Part shown: piece after piece, positions 11,522 through 24,449 of the stretch | Layout: every line of letters starts with the position of its first letter | How positions within the stretch are numbered: the stretch's first letter is position 1 | From: Dioscorea cayenensis subsp. rotundata | Taxonomy: Eukaryota; Streptophyta; Magnoliopsida; Dioscoreales; Dioscoreaceae | Direction: 5' to 3' | DNA length: 64,000 nucleotides | Assembly: GCF_009730915.1 (NCBI RefSeq) | Contig: NC_052482.1 | Location: forward strand, 19,684,345 to 19,748,344 | Made by a program: the position numbers and the translations under genes | The notes under the pieces: generated by a model | The model's input: the letters and a program-made list of their open reading frames with translations, nothing else | What the model was told of the DNA's origin: nothing | The model's database searches: none

Positions 11522-14500
11522 GTCGAAACACATGGGATGTCGAATGGATAAGGGAAAACAAGTGGAGACCGATGGTTGAATCATGAGATCTTATGTCCCA
11601 TATTCACCGTACTACTGTACATAAATAAGTACGCCCCATGTTGGTTGTGTTCCCCAAACAATGCTTCCCCAACCAAGCCTAAACTTCCGATCTGGTGGTG
11701 CCTCTGCCATCATCTTCCAACCATTTTTATATTTTATTTTATTTTATATTTAATAGATTATGAAAATAAAACTATTCTTATTCCGCGTTATTTTTTTACA
11801 GTTACAAAAAAAAATTCAAGTTGAAAAACTCTATTTTTATAATTAAACAAAGTCTTAGTTTTTTGAGCTCACTCACTACTGATATAACTGAAATAATAAC
11901 ACTTAATTTTAATACCGGTTAAAACACTGATTATCTTCCACTTCTCTCAAAGACCGATCTCTTGATGATTATTTTTTGGATATTTCTATACATCTTTTGT
12001 TTATTAATATGAATTTTTTTTTAACCAAACATGTCTTTAACTCTACGGGAATGTAGGGAGAGGCAAGAGTTTTTTTAATGGTAAAATAGAGCTAATTGTG
12101 TTGGGTGTTTAATCATTTTGTTTGGTCAAAACATCATGTTGTCATAAATATAATTAATATGCTTTTGTAAAAGAAATAAAATTTTGAAAAATTAAATAAT
12201 AGTTTAGTTGATTCACATATACCTATCAATAACAACCTAAAGAGAGGGAGTTGGATCAAGTATCACTTGACATCTCCTCCATTGCCTTTGTATCTCATGT
12301 TTTGGGATATTTTCTCTAGTATAATTATTTGCCTTGACTTCATGGTTCCTTTGAATCTATAAGGCTAGCTTTTGTCTTCCTTGTTTCTTTGGGATATTTG
12401 ATTTGAATGAAATATAAAATTTTTTCATAACAAATATTGAAGTCATCATAAATTTATTTTTGAAATCTAACTTCCACTGTTTTGTTGATGGAGGTTCACC
12501 AAAGTTCAACTTTAGCTTGGTACTAGAGTAAGGAATGACAAGGACGCCAAAGACCAATAATTTATCTTTGATTATCTTTGACCAAGCATGTCTTCTACAT
12601 ATTCAAATTTTTTTTGTTTGAAAAAATATATAAATTAAATGACAACTTTATCTAAAAATAAAATATAATTACAAACTAAATTTTAAAGCCCAAAAAAAAA
12701 AAAAATATTAAAAGCCATGTTTAGATACACAATACAACAAAATGTTTCAAAATCCCACGATATATAGTGAGGTAAGATCAGAAGAAGGGAAAGGTTGTGG
12801 TGGATGAAGCTCAGGAGATAAGTGTGGCAGCGTGCTTATGATCTTTTGGTTCATTAGTATTGGATTTTTTATATAATTAAGATGTTTGTGCTCGGTTAAA
12901 AAATTAGATTTAAACTCCAGTTCAGGTAGAATGAGAGTATAAGTGTGTTGAGCTATTAACTTCATATTATACAAGATTACTGATATGGTTTGTCTATATT
13001 TAAAAATAATTGACAAAATTAAATTATTCATACCAGGTGACACTAAGGTTTTATTGAGAATATACTATAGGTGTTACTAAGATTTTATTGAAGATTAAAC
13101 GCTTTGGTCAAGTACAATATTAACGTTTTGGTCTTTAGGGATATTAATGAAGAGTCAAAGTTAAAAACCTTATTTAATAATTGACACCAAGGCTTCTATT
13201 TTTTTTTATTTTTTAGACAAAATATTATATATGAGTGATTGTTAGGGATATGCACAAGCGGAGAACAAGTTCAACAAACATTTATGCTCTCATTTTGTGA
13301 TCTTTAGGATTTGATTTTCAGGTCCTCTCTAAAATAAATATTTTACGTAAAAAACTCAATACTAATTAATAGGTAAAGAAGCTATTAATTTTCTCAATAT
13401 GAGTTTGGGGTCATATGTTATTTCTCTTCTCTTTCTATTTTTAATAATATGATTTATTTTTTCACCAAAAATGTGTCACATGGTGAAATAACAAAAACCC
13501 AGAGACTGTCATAAACTTCTTTGAACATTTGTGACATATCCTCAAATGGTACCAATCAATGAAAAACAGTGCACATGCAGTGTTTGCTTCATTCCAAGCA
13601 GGTCAAGCCAAATTGTTTTGAAACCTCAAAGAAAGATCATATTTCTTGTCATCATAAATATAAATATTTATATTTATCTGAAATTCATTATCTTCTTATA
13701 TTACTTACAATCCATGATACAGTTGATAGTAACACTTGAAATTTGTCATGATATTTAAGCATCATTTTCATTCCAAGTCATGAAAGAGATCTCCCAATGC
13801 GCAAACATCTTGCCAATTGCCATCTCGACAGTAAAATATATTTAATTACATATATTAATTAATTAAAAAACAAATTAAGAAAAGTTACAATAATCTAAGT
13901 ATTATTATTATTTTTTTTTACAAAATATAGATAAACTACATGTCAGAGTTACACACAGAGACAATGTTAATCCATCAATACACATATACTTTAACTTTGT
14001 ATGTATATATATGGTTCCAAATTCTACCCCTTTAATAAAGATAAATACTTTACGTAAAGACCTAACGTTATGTTAATAGAGACGGAAAAATTGAAAGCAA
14101 GTATCAATTTAATACATTTATGATATATAAATATCATATTTTATTCGATCTATTGAAACAGTCCCTAGTATATATATATATATATATATATATATAGCTT
14201 CATTATTATATATTCATATCCAAATAATTTTGAATATGAATAAATTATCTTGAGATGCCATGGATCACATAAACAAATCAACAATTGCATGGCTACTTAT
14301 GAAAATTTTCCAACAGATTGGACCTACACTAGATGACACTTGGTTGGTCTAGGGAATTTTTTGTTTAGAAAATGTTTGACAAATATATTAACTAGATATT
14401 TGCTAATTTTTTTGTTGCAATAATATGTAGACCTTGAAGTTAGTAATTAGATGTGACTACTCACCTCATAATTACTAAGAGGTCTTTATAGCATAAAAAC

Positions 14501-14582
14501 AAGAAATATGTTCCATTGTATACTCGTTATATAATTTTTTTTAATAATTAAAAAAAAAAGAATCAGTCAAAATAGTAAAGAG
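9873..14582. other. Long AT-rich intergenic region
   Basis: Apart from the EOL promoter patch I see no gene. The region contains (AAT)n at about 11480-11520, (AT)n at about 14169-14197 and many A/T homopolymers. Short open frames here consist of low-complexity sequence and resemble no family. Confidence 0.6.
10221..10320. promoter_or_regulatory. Five GGGAAACG boxes, one within an E2F-like GCGGGAAA
   Basis: GGGAAACG occurs at 10221-10228, 10232-10239, 10247-10254, 10263-10270 and 10313-10320, all in one orientation, in a GC-rich patch about 350-450 bp upstream of the EOL start codon. The last copy is preceded by GC, giving GCGGGAAA, the E2F consensus TTTCCCGC read on the other strand. The repeats are seen directly; factor binding is inferred. 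Confidence 0.4.
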
Positions 14583-14596
14583 AAGCATGGGATTTA

Positions 14597-16561
14597 AAGT
14601 TGATTTTGTGAAAACCTTTAATTCACTTGACTGGAATTTTCTCCTTGAGATTCTAATTGCTAGAGGTTTTGGCAATCGTTGGATTAATTGGATACATACC
14701 ATTCTCAATTCTGCTAAAACACAAATTCTAATCAATGGAACTACCCAAGGGTATATCCGCGGTAAAAGGGGCTTACGACAAGGTGATCCTTTTTCACCCT
14801 TTCTTTTTGTTTTAGCAGCAGATACCCTTAGTGCTATGTTCAATCACGCTATCAAATCCAAAGTGTTGATTGGAGTTCAAATAGACCATTCAAATAGCAT
14901 CTGTCATTTACAATACGCAGATGACTTAATCATTCTTTTAGCAGGAGGGCATGAAGATCTTCAAATAATCAATTAATACTTTATCTCCTCGAAGGTTGTT
15001 ATGGTCTCTAAATCAATTATTCGAAGAGCTGTCTGTATTCCACAAATTATGGTTTTCAACCACACTTCTCTTCTACAAGAATTCTTAATTGCAATAGGGA
15101 TTGCCTCCCTATTACATACTCGGAGTTCCCCTTTCTGGAAGAAGGCCTAGACGACATGATTGGACAAATCTTATTGAAGCTGTCCGATCTAGACTCTCTC
15201 CCTGGAAAGCATTATACCTTTCTTTGAGGGGTCGTCTAACCCTTATTAAGTCATTTTATCAACCCTCCCAGTCTACTGGATGTCAGTATTCAAACTACCA
15301 GCTTGGGTCGTTCATGAGATCGATAAGATCAGGAGAGACTTTTTGTGGAAAAGACCAGATTTTGGTCCAAAGGGAATCAGATTGGTTGCTTGGAAAAGGA
15401 TTTGCCGTCCCCGCAATATGGGTGGCTGGGGAATTCTTGATCTTCAGGAGTTCAACAAAGTATTACTTGGAAAATGGTGGTAGAATATCACTATTATACC
15501 GAACTCTTGTTGGTCCAAGATCATCAGAGCAAACTACTCTACTAATGGGTCTTCTGAATACTTATTTCAACACCCTCCAAGAAATATAACCTTCTTCTGG
15601 GCAGGAATTAATATCATTCTACATTCTTTTTTATTATGCATCAATTATCAGGAGGATTCTTATTCCTGGCCTTTTGAAAAAAATGATATTTTCTCTGTTA
15701 AATCCTTCTACATGTTTTTAATCGATGGAGGACTTCACAGTCAACTTTACCCTCATTTCTGAAAACTCAAATCTCCAAACAAAATTACTTTATTTTGTTG
15801 TCTGGTCAGGGAAAACAAAATTCTTACTCTTGATAATCTTTTCAAGAAAGGCTGCAATCCAAGCGCTACTGACACATGCTTTCTTTGTCATAATAGCTCG
15901 GAAATAGTGGAACACTTGTTTCTTGATTGTAAATTTTCGGAGCGTATTTGGTCCTTTTTCAGACAAATTCTTGATATTGAGTCTTATACACCCTCAGTAT
16001 CCAATATTTGGACCATTTGAATCACCTCTTTAACTCCTACTCTTCGGAACATGTGGGATCTCTGTTCTAGAACCATCATTTGGAATATCTGTCTCGAACG
16101 AAACAATCACATTTTTAACCTTACTTGTTCTCCTACTTTTTCAATATTATACAAATCTGCTAATATGCTGCTCTCTTGGCTTTTCAACAGATACTGAGTC
16201 TCATCAGCAGGAAACCTCTGAGGCCTCGCAGTGGATCAAACGCTCCCTCAACTTCCTGAGCACTAGACCTTCAGACCTTGTCGGTGATTCAGCGCTCACT
16301 ACTGATCCGGAGTAGTTCTCATCTTCTTGTTGCTGGGCAGGCCTATGTCTCCAGATGGTAGCCTTCACCAGTCCAGCTCACTTTCTTTACTCTTTTACTT
16401 GTCTTGTTGATGTTTAGTCTAGCCTTTGTTATCCTCATCTCTGGTGAGGAGTTCAGGCAGTTCTTTTTTTCTTAGTTCTTTTGTTCGTTGTATCTTCTTC
16501 GTTGTATTTCCCTGTATTCTCTTTTTCAATAAATCTGTGGTTTATCCATTTTATTTAAAAA
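14597..16561 (+). mobile_element. 5'-truncated LINE (L1-type) with decayed reverse transcriptase
   Basis: The element starts inside the reverse transcriptase domain: KVDFVKTFNSLDW, RGLRQGDPFSPFLFVLAAD, then the catalytic YADD (LQYADDLIIL). After frame breaks come the post-RT conserved segments (ITYLGVPLSGRRPRRHDW, PAWVVHEIDKIRRDFLWK, MGGWGILDL) and a zinc-finger-like CFLC...H...C segment at about 15877-15940. The 3' end has AATAAA and a short A-rich tail. AAGCATGGGATTTA (14583-14596) and AAGCCTGGGATTTA (16562-16575) match 13 of 14 and flank it like a target-site duplication. Endonuclease and ORF1 are absent; stops and shifts make it inactive. Confidence 0.85.
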
Positions 16562-16578
16562 AAGCCTGGGATTTATAG

Positions 16579-18563
16579 ATTCCAAAAAATATGAGTCAAA
16601 TAACCCCAAAAAAATGCACACTAGCACCGGTTTAATCTAATCAAAGCTTTCACTTCGATTGAACTGTCATAGAGAATTTTTACTCCCTGAGTTGAGCTTT
16701 CGGTTTTTTTTTGTTAATTATGGAGTGTTTTTTTTTCCTTGTCTATCTTTTCTTATCAAGTGTATTTCACATCTAATAAACTATAGTCTAGTTCTTTTTT
16801 GTTGTTTATTTTGTCTTTTATTTTAATGAATGTAATTTATCTCTTTTGTTAATTTTTTTTTTAGTAATTTATCATTTGGTTATATATATCAGTAACATAT
16901 TTATTTATCAGCGCACAAATATAAACTCTCCTAATTATTTTTAGATAATTCATAAACGAGATACGATGATATAAAACTATGATTTATGTCGTTTTCTTTT
17001 TGGTTTGATTTAATGAATTAAAAAAAAGGGAAAAGGGTTAACAGCTAGATGCCTCTATGGCAAATGAGGGGTGCATTGAAATGAGCTTGACTTTTACCCA
17101 ATTACCTTATCAATCAAGGCAGAGAACAGCAAGCTTTGATACATGGCCATGGCATTCATTTCAATTTTCAACAGTGTAATTTATGCCTTTTTGTCTCAAT
17201 CCAAACTTAAAACTTAAACACACATGTTAAGATACCATTGCTTTAAATATTATTATTATTATTATTATTATGTTTTTAAATGAAGTGGGCAAATAACCTC
17301 TATTTTTATTATTAAACTTTCAACCATATATTGAATGTGAATGTGAGGCAAATTTTGAATTCTCGAGCTCTCTCGAGCTCTCTCGAACTCTCACATAGGA
17401 ATTAAATGATTTAACCACTTGGCTATTTGTCAAATATTAATATTAAACTACAAAATTGGGATGATAATGTGCATATTTACCTATTATATATATGCACATG
17501 TGTAATTTACTTACATAATATTTTGAAGAAATTTTTTTTGCATTGAAACAATCTAATATTAACTTAAACAAATATTTTAAAACCAAAATTTTATTTTTTA
17601 AATTAATAATATTTTATTAATATGAATATTCATTTAAAAAAACAACGATTAAAAGTATTTATTTAAATAATTAAAACAAAAATGTGCACTTTATACCAAG
17701 ACAAGATCACTAGATGTAAACAGCTCCATTAACATAGCTAAGATATATCTTTCCTATGTTATAAATATATCACACTCCACTTTTAATAATGTAATATTTG
17801 CTACTTGTCTAGCAATATTTACATATATATTTCAACATATATAAATATATGAAAATTATGAAAATACATTAGTTTAAGTGTCATTTACTTGGATTCATAT
17901 ATAATTATATACTAATATTTAAATGTGTATTTTTCAAAAGAAAAAAAACATTAGTGAGGGGAAGTGATATTCATCAAACATGTCTGTTTTTTTGCCAAAA
18001 TCACTTGGTTCAAATGATTAGCGGCAAAAAAATAAAGTATTTCGTGTGGCATGTGGAGTGGCGATGGTCAAATTCTTGTGGAAAAATTAACTCACAGGTA
18101 ATATCGCAATTAATTCGCACACACGTCATAGACACACACTTGTCGCCCTTTCAAAAAAAAAATGTCTGTCTTCTGGGCGGCGCCATGCACCGACAGCTCA
18201 CACCAAAGAGTCAGCAACGTAATCCTCAACACACACACACACACACACACACAACCAATCCATCATTGTATATATCCATGCATGCACAAGCTCTGTTCAT
18301 TCTTTGATATAATTGAGAGAGATCATATAGAGAGACCTATAGTGTGACTTAATTGTCCTTCTAGGGTTAGGGTTTCTTTTAGCTTCTAACTTGTTTCTTC
18401 CCAACAACCATTGTCAGTAACCATGTGATTGACTATATAATTCAACAACAACAAGAAGAGGACTATATAATTCAACAAGAAGAAGAAGAAGAAGAAGAAG
18501 AAGAAGAAGAAGGATATATAGTATATAGTATATTTATATATATCAAGAAGAAGGAGAATTTAT
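16579..18563. other. Intergenic and 5' leader of the GARP gene
   Basis: AT-rich. Contents: (ATT)n at about 17251-17270, a TCTCGAGCTC tandem at about 17361-17389, (CA)n at 18228-18253, a TTAGGGTTAGGGTTT-like telo-box stretch at 18363-18378 and (GAA)n at about 18479-18512 in the probable 5' UTR. No other gene seen. Confidence 0.6.
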
Positions 18564-19730
18564 ATGAGTTATTTTGAGAGTTCTCCATATGATGATGACT
18601 GTAATAATAAAGATTATGAGTATGAGGATGAAGATGAGGAGAACCTTAGATGTGGAGCAAGCTCAAGCAATAGCACCATAGAGGAGATCAGTGAGAAGAA
18701 GATGAGCTCTGGTTCAGTAAGACAGTATATCCGATCAAAGGCCCCGAGACTTCGGTGGACGCCGGAGCTTCATCTTTGCTTTGTTCGTGCTGTCGAATTG
18801 CTCGGTGGCCAAGAGAGTGAGTTCATCCTTTCGTTTGTTGTTCAAGTGCTTTTGAATTTGATCTAGTTTCCATTTTCTGTCTTCTTTTTAACTCAATTTG
18901 ATTGAATTCAATCAGGAGCTACTCCAAAACTTGTTCTTCAATTAATGAATGTTCAAGGCCTTAGTATTTCTCATGTCAAAAGTCATTTACAGGTAAATCA
19001 CTATTTTTTTTTTGTTTGTTTAATGTTATTTGTGTTTTCAAGTGATGAAATGTTAATGTTCCTTTCTTTTTTTGGGTATCAGATGTATAGGAACAAAAAG
19101 ATTGATGACACTGGCCAAAGTAAGCTTCTATTGTGTGTAATACTAGTTTTGTAGTTTATGAATCAGAAGAACTAGAGCTAGGATTACTTGTTTCTTTAAT
19201 TTCTCAGATTAATTTGGATGTAAATTCTAGTTATAAGGAAGAATCAAAGGAGTTCCATTGAGGGAAATGATCATCATGTCTACAATCTCAACCAACTTCC
19301 AGATAGTTGCATAAGGTATATGATCTAATTACTAACATTTATAGCACTTCATTTACTTGGTTATAATTAAAAACACATGCAAATCATATATCTTTGGAGC
19401 AGTCATGAATTTCCGGCGATAGATCGATTCTTAAGAGAAGTAATAAGTAGTAATCAAAATCATTATAGCAGCCGTGAACTCGATGAAGCATCGAAGCAGT
19501 TCCAAATGTTCCATGAGCAAAGAGAGACAAGCCATGCTCATGAACCTGATTTAAGTCTGTCACTTAGCATTGCACCAAGGCAAGAGAAAAGACAAAGGCA
19601 ATGGGTGGAAGAAGAAGAAGAAGAAGAAGAGGAAGAGGACATTGGCTTATCCCTCTCATTGAACACACCTTCAAAGCAAGATAGACATGTACCACTCTAT
19701 AGATCATCATCTCACCATACTCCTGGATAG
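18564..19730 (+). CDS. GARP (G2-like/MYB-SHLQKYF type) transcription factor with EAR-type repression motifs
   Basis: DNA-binding protein of the KANADI-related G2-like group, nearest in layout to Arabidopsis At1g14600-type factors. Five coding exons, inferred from splice signals and frame: 18564-18816, 18916-18992, 19083-19119, 19231-19315, 19403-19730; total 780 nt, 259 residues. An acidic N-terminus (Asp/Glu run, residues 9-27) precedes the GARP domain at about 52-116: VRQYIRSKAPRLRWTPELH, then across the junction GGQERATPKLVLQLM, and ISHVKSHLQMYRNKK. The C-terminal exon has two LxLxL motifs, DLSLSLS at about 200-206 and IGLSLSLN at about 235-242; such EAR motifs recruit TOPLESS co-repressors, so a repressor is likely. 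Exon 4 (IIRKNQRSSIEGNDHHVYNL) rests on splice sites and on its fit to related proteins. No frame problem. The target genes are unknown. Confidence 0.88.
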
Positions 19731-21254
19731 TCTTTTTAGATCTTGTTATTATAATTAATTTGAGTAGTTAATTAACATGTTGTTTGTGTTAGTTCTTTAG
19801 ATTATTTTTTCTTGTTAAATCTCTTGTCAGTTTCATGATTTGAATGTTGCAAAGACTTAATGAAAATGACTAGATTTCTACTACTTCTTCTTTGTCTGTG
19901 AACTAACCAGAGACATTGAATATGGCCAATTTATATAGTTTATTGTTTCAAGCTGGAAGAAGTACTATCTCATTTGACGTTTGATTTATCCAAGCTCAAA
20001 TTTTATTGATTGATTTTAGAGCAAACTTCTTGCATAATTCAGTTTCATTTATATATGTATAGAGAATCAGAGCTCCATTACACAAATTACATTGTTGAAT
20101 TTTCAGAAAAAAAAATTGGATATTTTGGCCTGTGAATTAAACATGATCAATAATGCATACTAAACTTCTAGATATAGATCAGAAGTTGATGCATTGGCTC
20201 AATCAAAGACAGTCATTTTCTTGGTATATATGCATCATGTGTTGTTAGGTACACTTGATGTTCATCATCACAATTAATGTTGTTTTAATTAATGCTTTAA
20301 TTTCTTGTGGATTATATTTTTTTAACTTTCCATATGAAATATGTAATTAATAATATTCTAAACAATTTAAAGCTTGGATTGTATTCAAAGGATTTCTTGT
20401 CGGCAGGATTGAAGTTCAGAAACAGATGAATTTTTTTTTTTAAATTCTTGAAAACCAATAAATATAAAATAATCTCTTCATAGTTGCAAACTATGACATG
20501 AATGTCATGTCTTAAACCTTGACTTGAAATTAATGTCCTAGTTAATTGAGTGTAAGAAAAACAAAAAGGAGAAGGTGATGACTTTTGTGGCCAATCATTT
20601 GCAAAGGGCCTTCCATTTCTACATGTAGTAGTTGGATCATAACTGTGGATACAATTGCTTGACATTGCTGGCTTTTCCAATATTGCCTACACCATTTTCT
20701 GAAAACCTTGAAAATGTTGATAGCTAAGATTGAAGACAAAACAAAGAATGATGTCACTATTATCAGAAAAAATCTGTAAAAATACATACATTTAAGATAT
20801 ATACTCTATATATATTTGATAATATTATAAAGATTAGGCCAACGACCTCTTGATCTTTTAGCATTAGGTTCCTTGTGTAATGTCTTTATGTTCTTGTCGA
20901 GAAGGCAGATTCAAATCTTAACTCACATAAAATGAAAACCCAGACACACTGAGTTAATAACCTTAGGTCCGTGCATACTCATTGTAGGACATAGACAATA
21001 GCATTGGATTTATTCCAAGTACTATATCTTATATTTTTTTTTTTATTATAGTTTGATATACAATCATAATATTATTAAATGGTTGAAATCTTGGGAATAA
21101 TTTGACTATATATAAAGATTTAAAATAAAAATTAAATTCATTAAAAGACCATGAATATTAATATATTATAAGACATATCGAGGATGAGAATGTATAGACT
21201 ACATGATTAATGTCTGGTCTCTATGTATTTCTCTGATCTATCATCAATATATAA

Positions 21255-21288
<34 letters not shown>

Positions 21289-22668
21289 AAAAACCTTGGT
21301 TATTTTGCGGAGAAAACATAGGAATTTAAGATATAAAACATTATTTCATAATCCTTTCCAATGAATTCTTTCAACTTTCCAAGGTTTCATTCTCAAGTTA
21401 TATGTATATATATATAATATGAATGATTATAAAAGTAAATCCTATGGTCACAAGGAGAAGAACATCAATTACCTAGCACATACCTAACATGAGCTCATGT
21501 CGAATGGTGTGGTTGTATATATTATTTCAGCGTGAATAAACTAATTCAGAAACAAACTTGCCTTCCTAATTTTATTATGAAAATGAGTTAAGAAAATAAA
21601 ATTTTAATAAATGAATGGATTACAATTGTTCAACATCTTGATAAGTTAGGCTTGAAAGTTACAGCTAAGATACCTCTATTATTGTATTTTTTTTTCATAA
21701 ATTGAAATAAAACACATAATATAGGTGAAATCTAATAATAATAATCCAAACATTTGTTGGTCATTGTCGTTGAATGCTATAAGCTTTGAAGTATTAATTC
21801 ACTCACGCAAGCCTCTTGACAGACAATCCGAAGATATTAACTCACATGAGATAGAGATATTAACATACTCTTGTGACTTTGTTAAAAAAAAGTTATAAAT
21901 TAGAATGTTTATTTTATACAATTTTAAAATAAAATATAAAAAATTTAAATATTATTCTATCACCAAGTTTTGTTTTATTTTTATTTCTTTTTATCACTAC
22001 CTAACTGTGAAAAAGTAATTAAAGACTAAATCTAGTAAGAGGGTAATATTAGTTTATTAAAATTATTGGTATAGACTCCGGGGCTTCTTCTAATATTATT
22101 GAGAAAAAAACCTCAGTGGATAAAAGCTATTTTTTTTAATTATTTTGATCATTAAAACTTTGTTACAATTGATATATAAAGTTTTATATAACAATGAGTA
22201 ATTAAGCACATATAGAATAAGAAGATTGATGGATTTTAAGATAAACACAAGCCCATATTAATCTAGTTATTTAAAGTTTAATTTGAGTTTAAAATAGGTT
22301 ATATCTTAATTATAGGTATTAACTTTGAGTTTGAGTATGTTTGATTTTTAACAAATAATTATCCTTCTTTTCTCAACAAATTGATTTTTAAGTTTAATTA
22401 AATTGTATTTTTAAGTCATTTGTTTGGTTAATGGTTTTATAATTAATAGAAATTTCGAGAAAAAACTATTAAATATGAAAAAGGAAATTGCAAGTTTAGT
22501 TTTACAAGGTTATCACTAGTTTCTTTCTTCTTTTTTTTTAATACAAAATTTGATTATGTTAACTATGAGGGTTTTTATGCAAAACATTTTCAAACACTCA
22601 AAAAGAGGGGGTTTTCTGTAAAAAAAACAGCGTCTTCGTTCGTCTGAAGCAAAAGGAAAAGGGGAGAA
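19731..22668. other. Intergenic, AT-rich
   Basis: 3' UTR of the GARP gene, then about 2.7 kb without recognisable coding sequence. (AT)n stretches lie at about 21250-21290. No element with clear termini was found. Confidence 0.55.
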
Positions 22669-24449
22669 ATGGGGCGGACGCCCAGGCCAGTGGTGGATGA
22701 TGAGTATGAGGTGAGATAACTCATCGATTCATATGATTTTCTATAAATTAGAGATGGATTGAGTGGAAAGTTTCAATCTTGTTGATCTTTCTTTGATGAT
22801 ATAATTCACAGTGAAATGAATCATCTTGACCTAAATCCTTTTTTGTGTGTGATTGTGCCATGTTGTTGTAAATTAGCAATTGGATATTTTTGCTTCAATT
22901 ATGCTTGATTTTGCAGCGCTTTGTGTATGAATAAATGCTTAAAATTTTGAATCAATATTATATCTTGTTTGGATTTGTATCACTATCTGATTCCAAACAT
23001 TGTTTTTGATAAGGAATTGAGTTGTAGATTTTTTTTTTTTATGCTTTACAATCTTAAGAAGGGATGATTTGTAGTTTAAAATGATTGTTTCTTGAATATG
23101 GAATTATATAACCTCATTGCAAAATCTGTAGATTTGAGGATTGATAAAAAAAGTTGTATTTTTATTTATTTCCTGTTTGAGCAAAAGGTTCAAGATTTTT
23201 TTCTTTCCTCCATGCAACAGTGGTTTTTCCCCTCTTTATTTAGTGGAAAGTTGTGAAAGTCTTCATGAACAGTTGATATGAAGTTGGCCTAACTTTGGAT
23301 TTTATTCATCAATTGTCTTTAAACTATTCTTGAAGAAGTATAGGTCCATGTATGTATATATATTTTAATTTTTCATTTTTGTGCAATTGAGCAGAGTGAA
23401 GAACAGAAGCAAGCTGCTGCTGATGTTCTTTACCAATATTCACAATTTGTAATGGTATGCATTGGGGAGGGAGTTCGGCCTACTGATTTGAGGTTACACT
23501 TGATGAAGGTATGCACTTTATTGTTGCATGTTTGCTATTTATTTTTTCCATTTGTTTAAAAAATTTGGTATGAGTTATGGTCACATTTCCTTTTGAAGTG
23601 ATTATATCAAAGATTTTAAATATTTTGCTATCAGTTACTGCTTTGAGACATGTTGAATAACTGAATATGCTTCTGGAAACATTGGATTGGTAAATTAGCT
23701 CAAAAAGGAATACAAATATTAAGTGATTACAGAATGAGAACCTTGGGGCTATCCATTTATGAATGATAGAGTTGAATGAATCACCTCAAATAGTTTTGAT
23801 TGCCAGCTTATGAAAACCTTTTTCAGAGTTCCTTTTTAGCAGAACTTTCACAAACAAAGCTTATTTAAAATTCTATAACAACTTCCACATTTTTTTTTTT
23901 AAAAAAAATCAGATTTATTATTTGATGAGAAACCTCAACATGAACAGAGTAGAGGGTTGTATCTTGAGTTTCTTGTTATTTATCCTGCAGTATGGCCTAT
24001 CCAGTTTGTGTAGAAGAAATGTTTTGCATGATCAAACATGGAAGTTGAGAAGTTAATCATCACAAAACAGAGTGTAAACATGCACTTGTTTTAATTCTTA
24101 AATATCAATTCTATTCAAATTATGGAAACTGTTCTACATTGAAATTTATCACCCATATCAGTGTGCTTGAACCGGTCTTCTTCTTCCACTGATATCAATC
24201 AGTTAGATGTGTGATATAACAAGTTATTCATGATGCAGGATGTGAACTTTTGCCATTTGGTCTGTTTAGTATATCTTGTTTCTCCGCCGACTTTTCACCG
24301 ATAACTAAATTATTCTGTTTGTTCAGGAAATTTCTGGAATGCCAACATCCTTAAAGGAAGCACAACAACAAATATCAACTCCTCCAGATTCCACTAGTGA
24401 ACCTTCTTCCTCAGGCACATCAAAAGGAGAGAAATTTGGAACATCTTAA
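22669..24449 (+). CDS. Small conserved plant protein of 92 residues, three exons, function unknown
   Basis: Exons inferred by hand: 22669-22710 (MGRTPRPVVDDEYE), 23395-23508 (SEEQKQAAADVLYQYSQFVM to RPTDLRLHLMK) and 24327-24449 (EISGMPTSLKEAQQQ to KFGTS, stop TAA). All junctions are GT-AG in phase 0, and the exons add up to 279 nt, 92 residues plus stop. The middle exon and the start of the third form a hydrophobic-patterned core (VLYQYSQFVMVCIGEGVRPT, then LRLHLMKEISGMPTSL) that I believe is conserved among plant small unknown proteins; the C-terminus is Ser/Pro/Gln-rich and probably disordered. There is no signal peptide or membrane segment, so it is likely soluble. The ATG context (GAGAAATGGGG) is plausible, and the first exon follows a pyrimidine-poor leader. 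I do not know its function. Introns of 684 and 818 bp are normal here. Confidence 0.72.
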
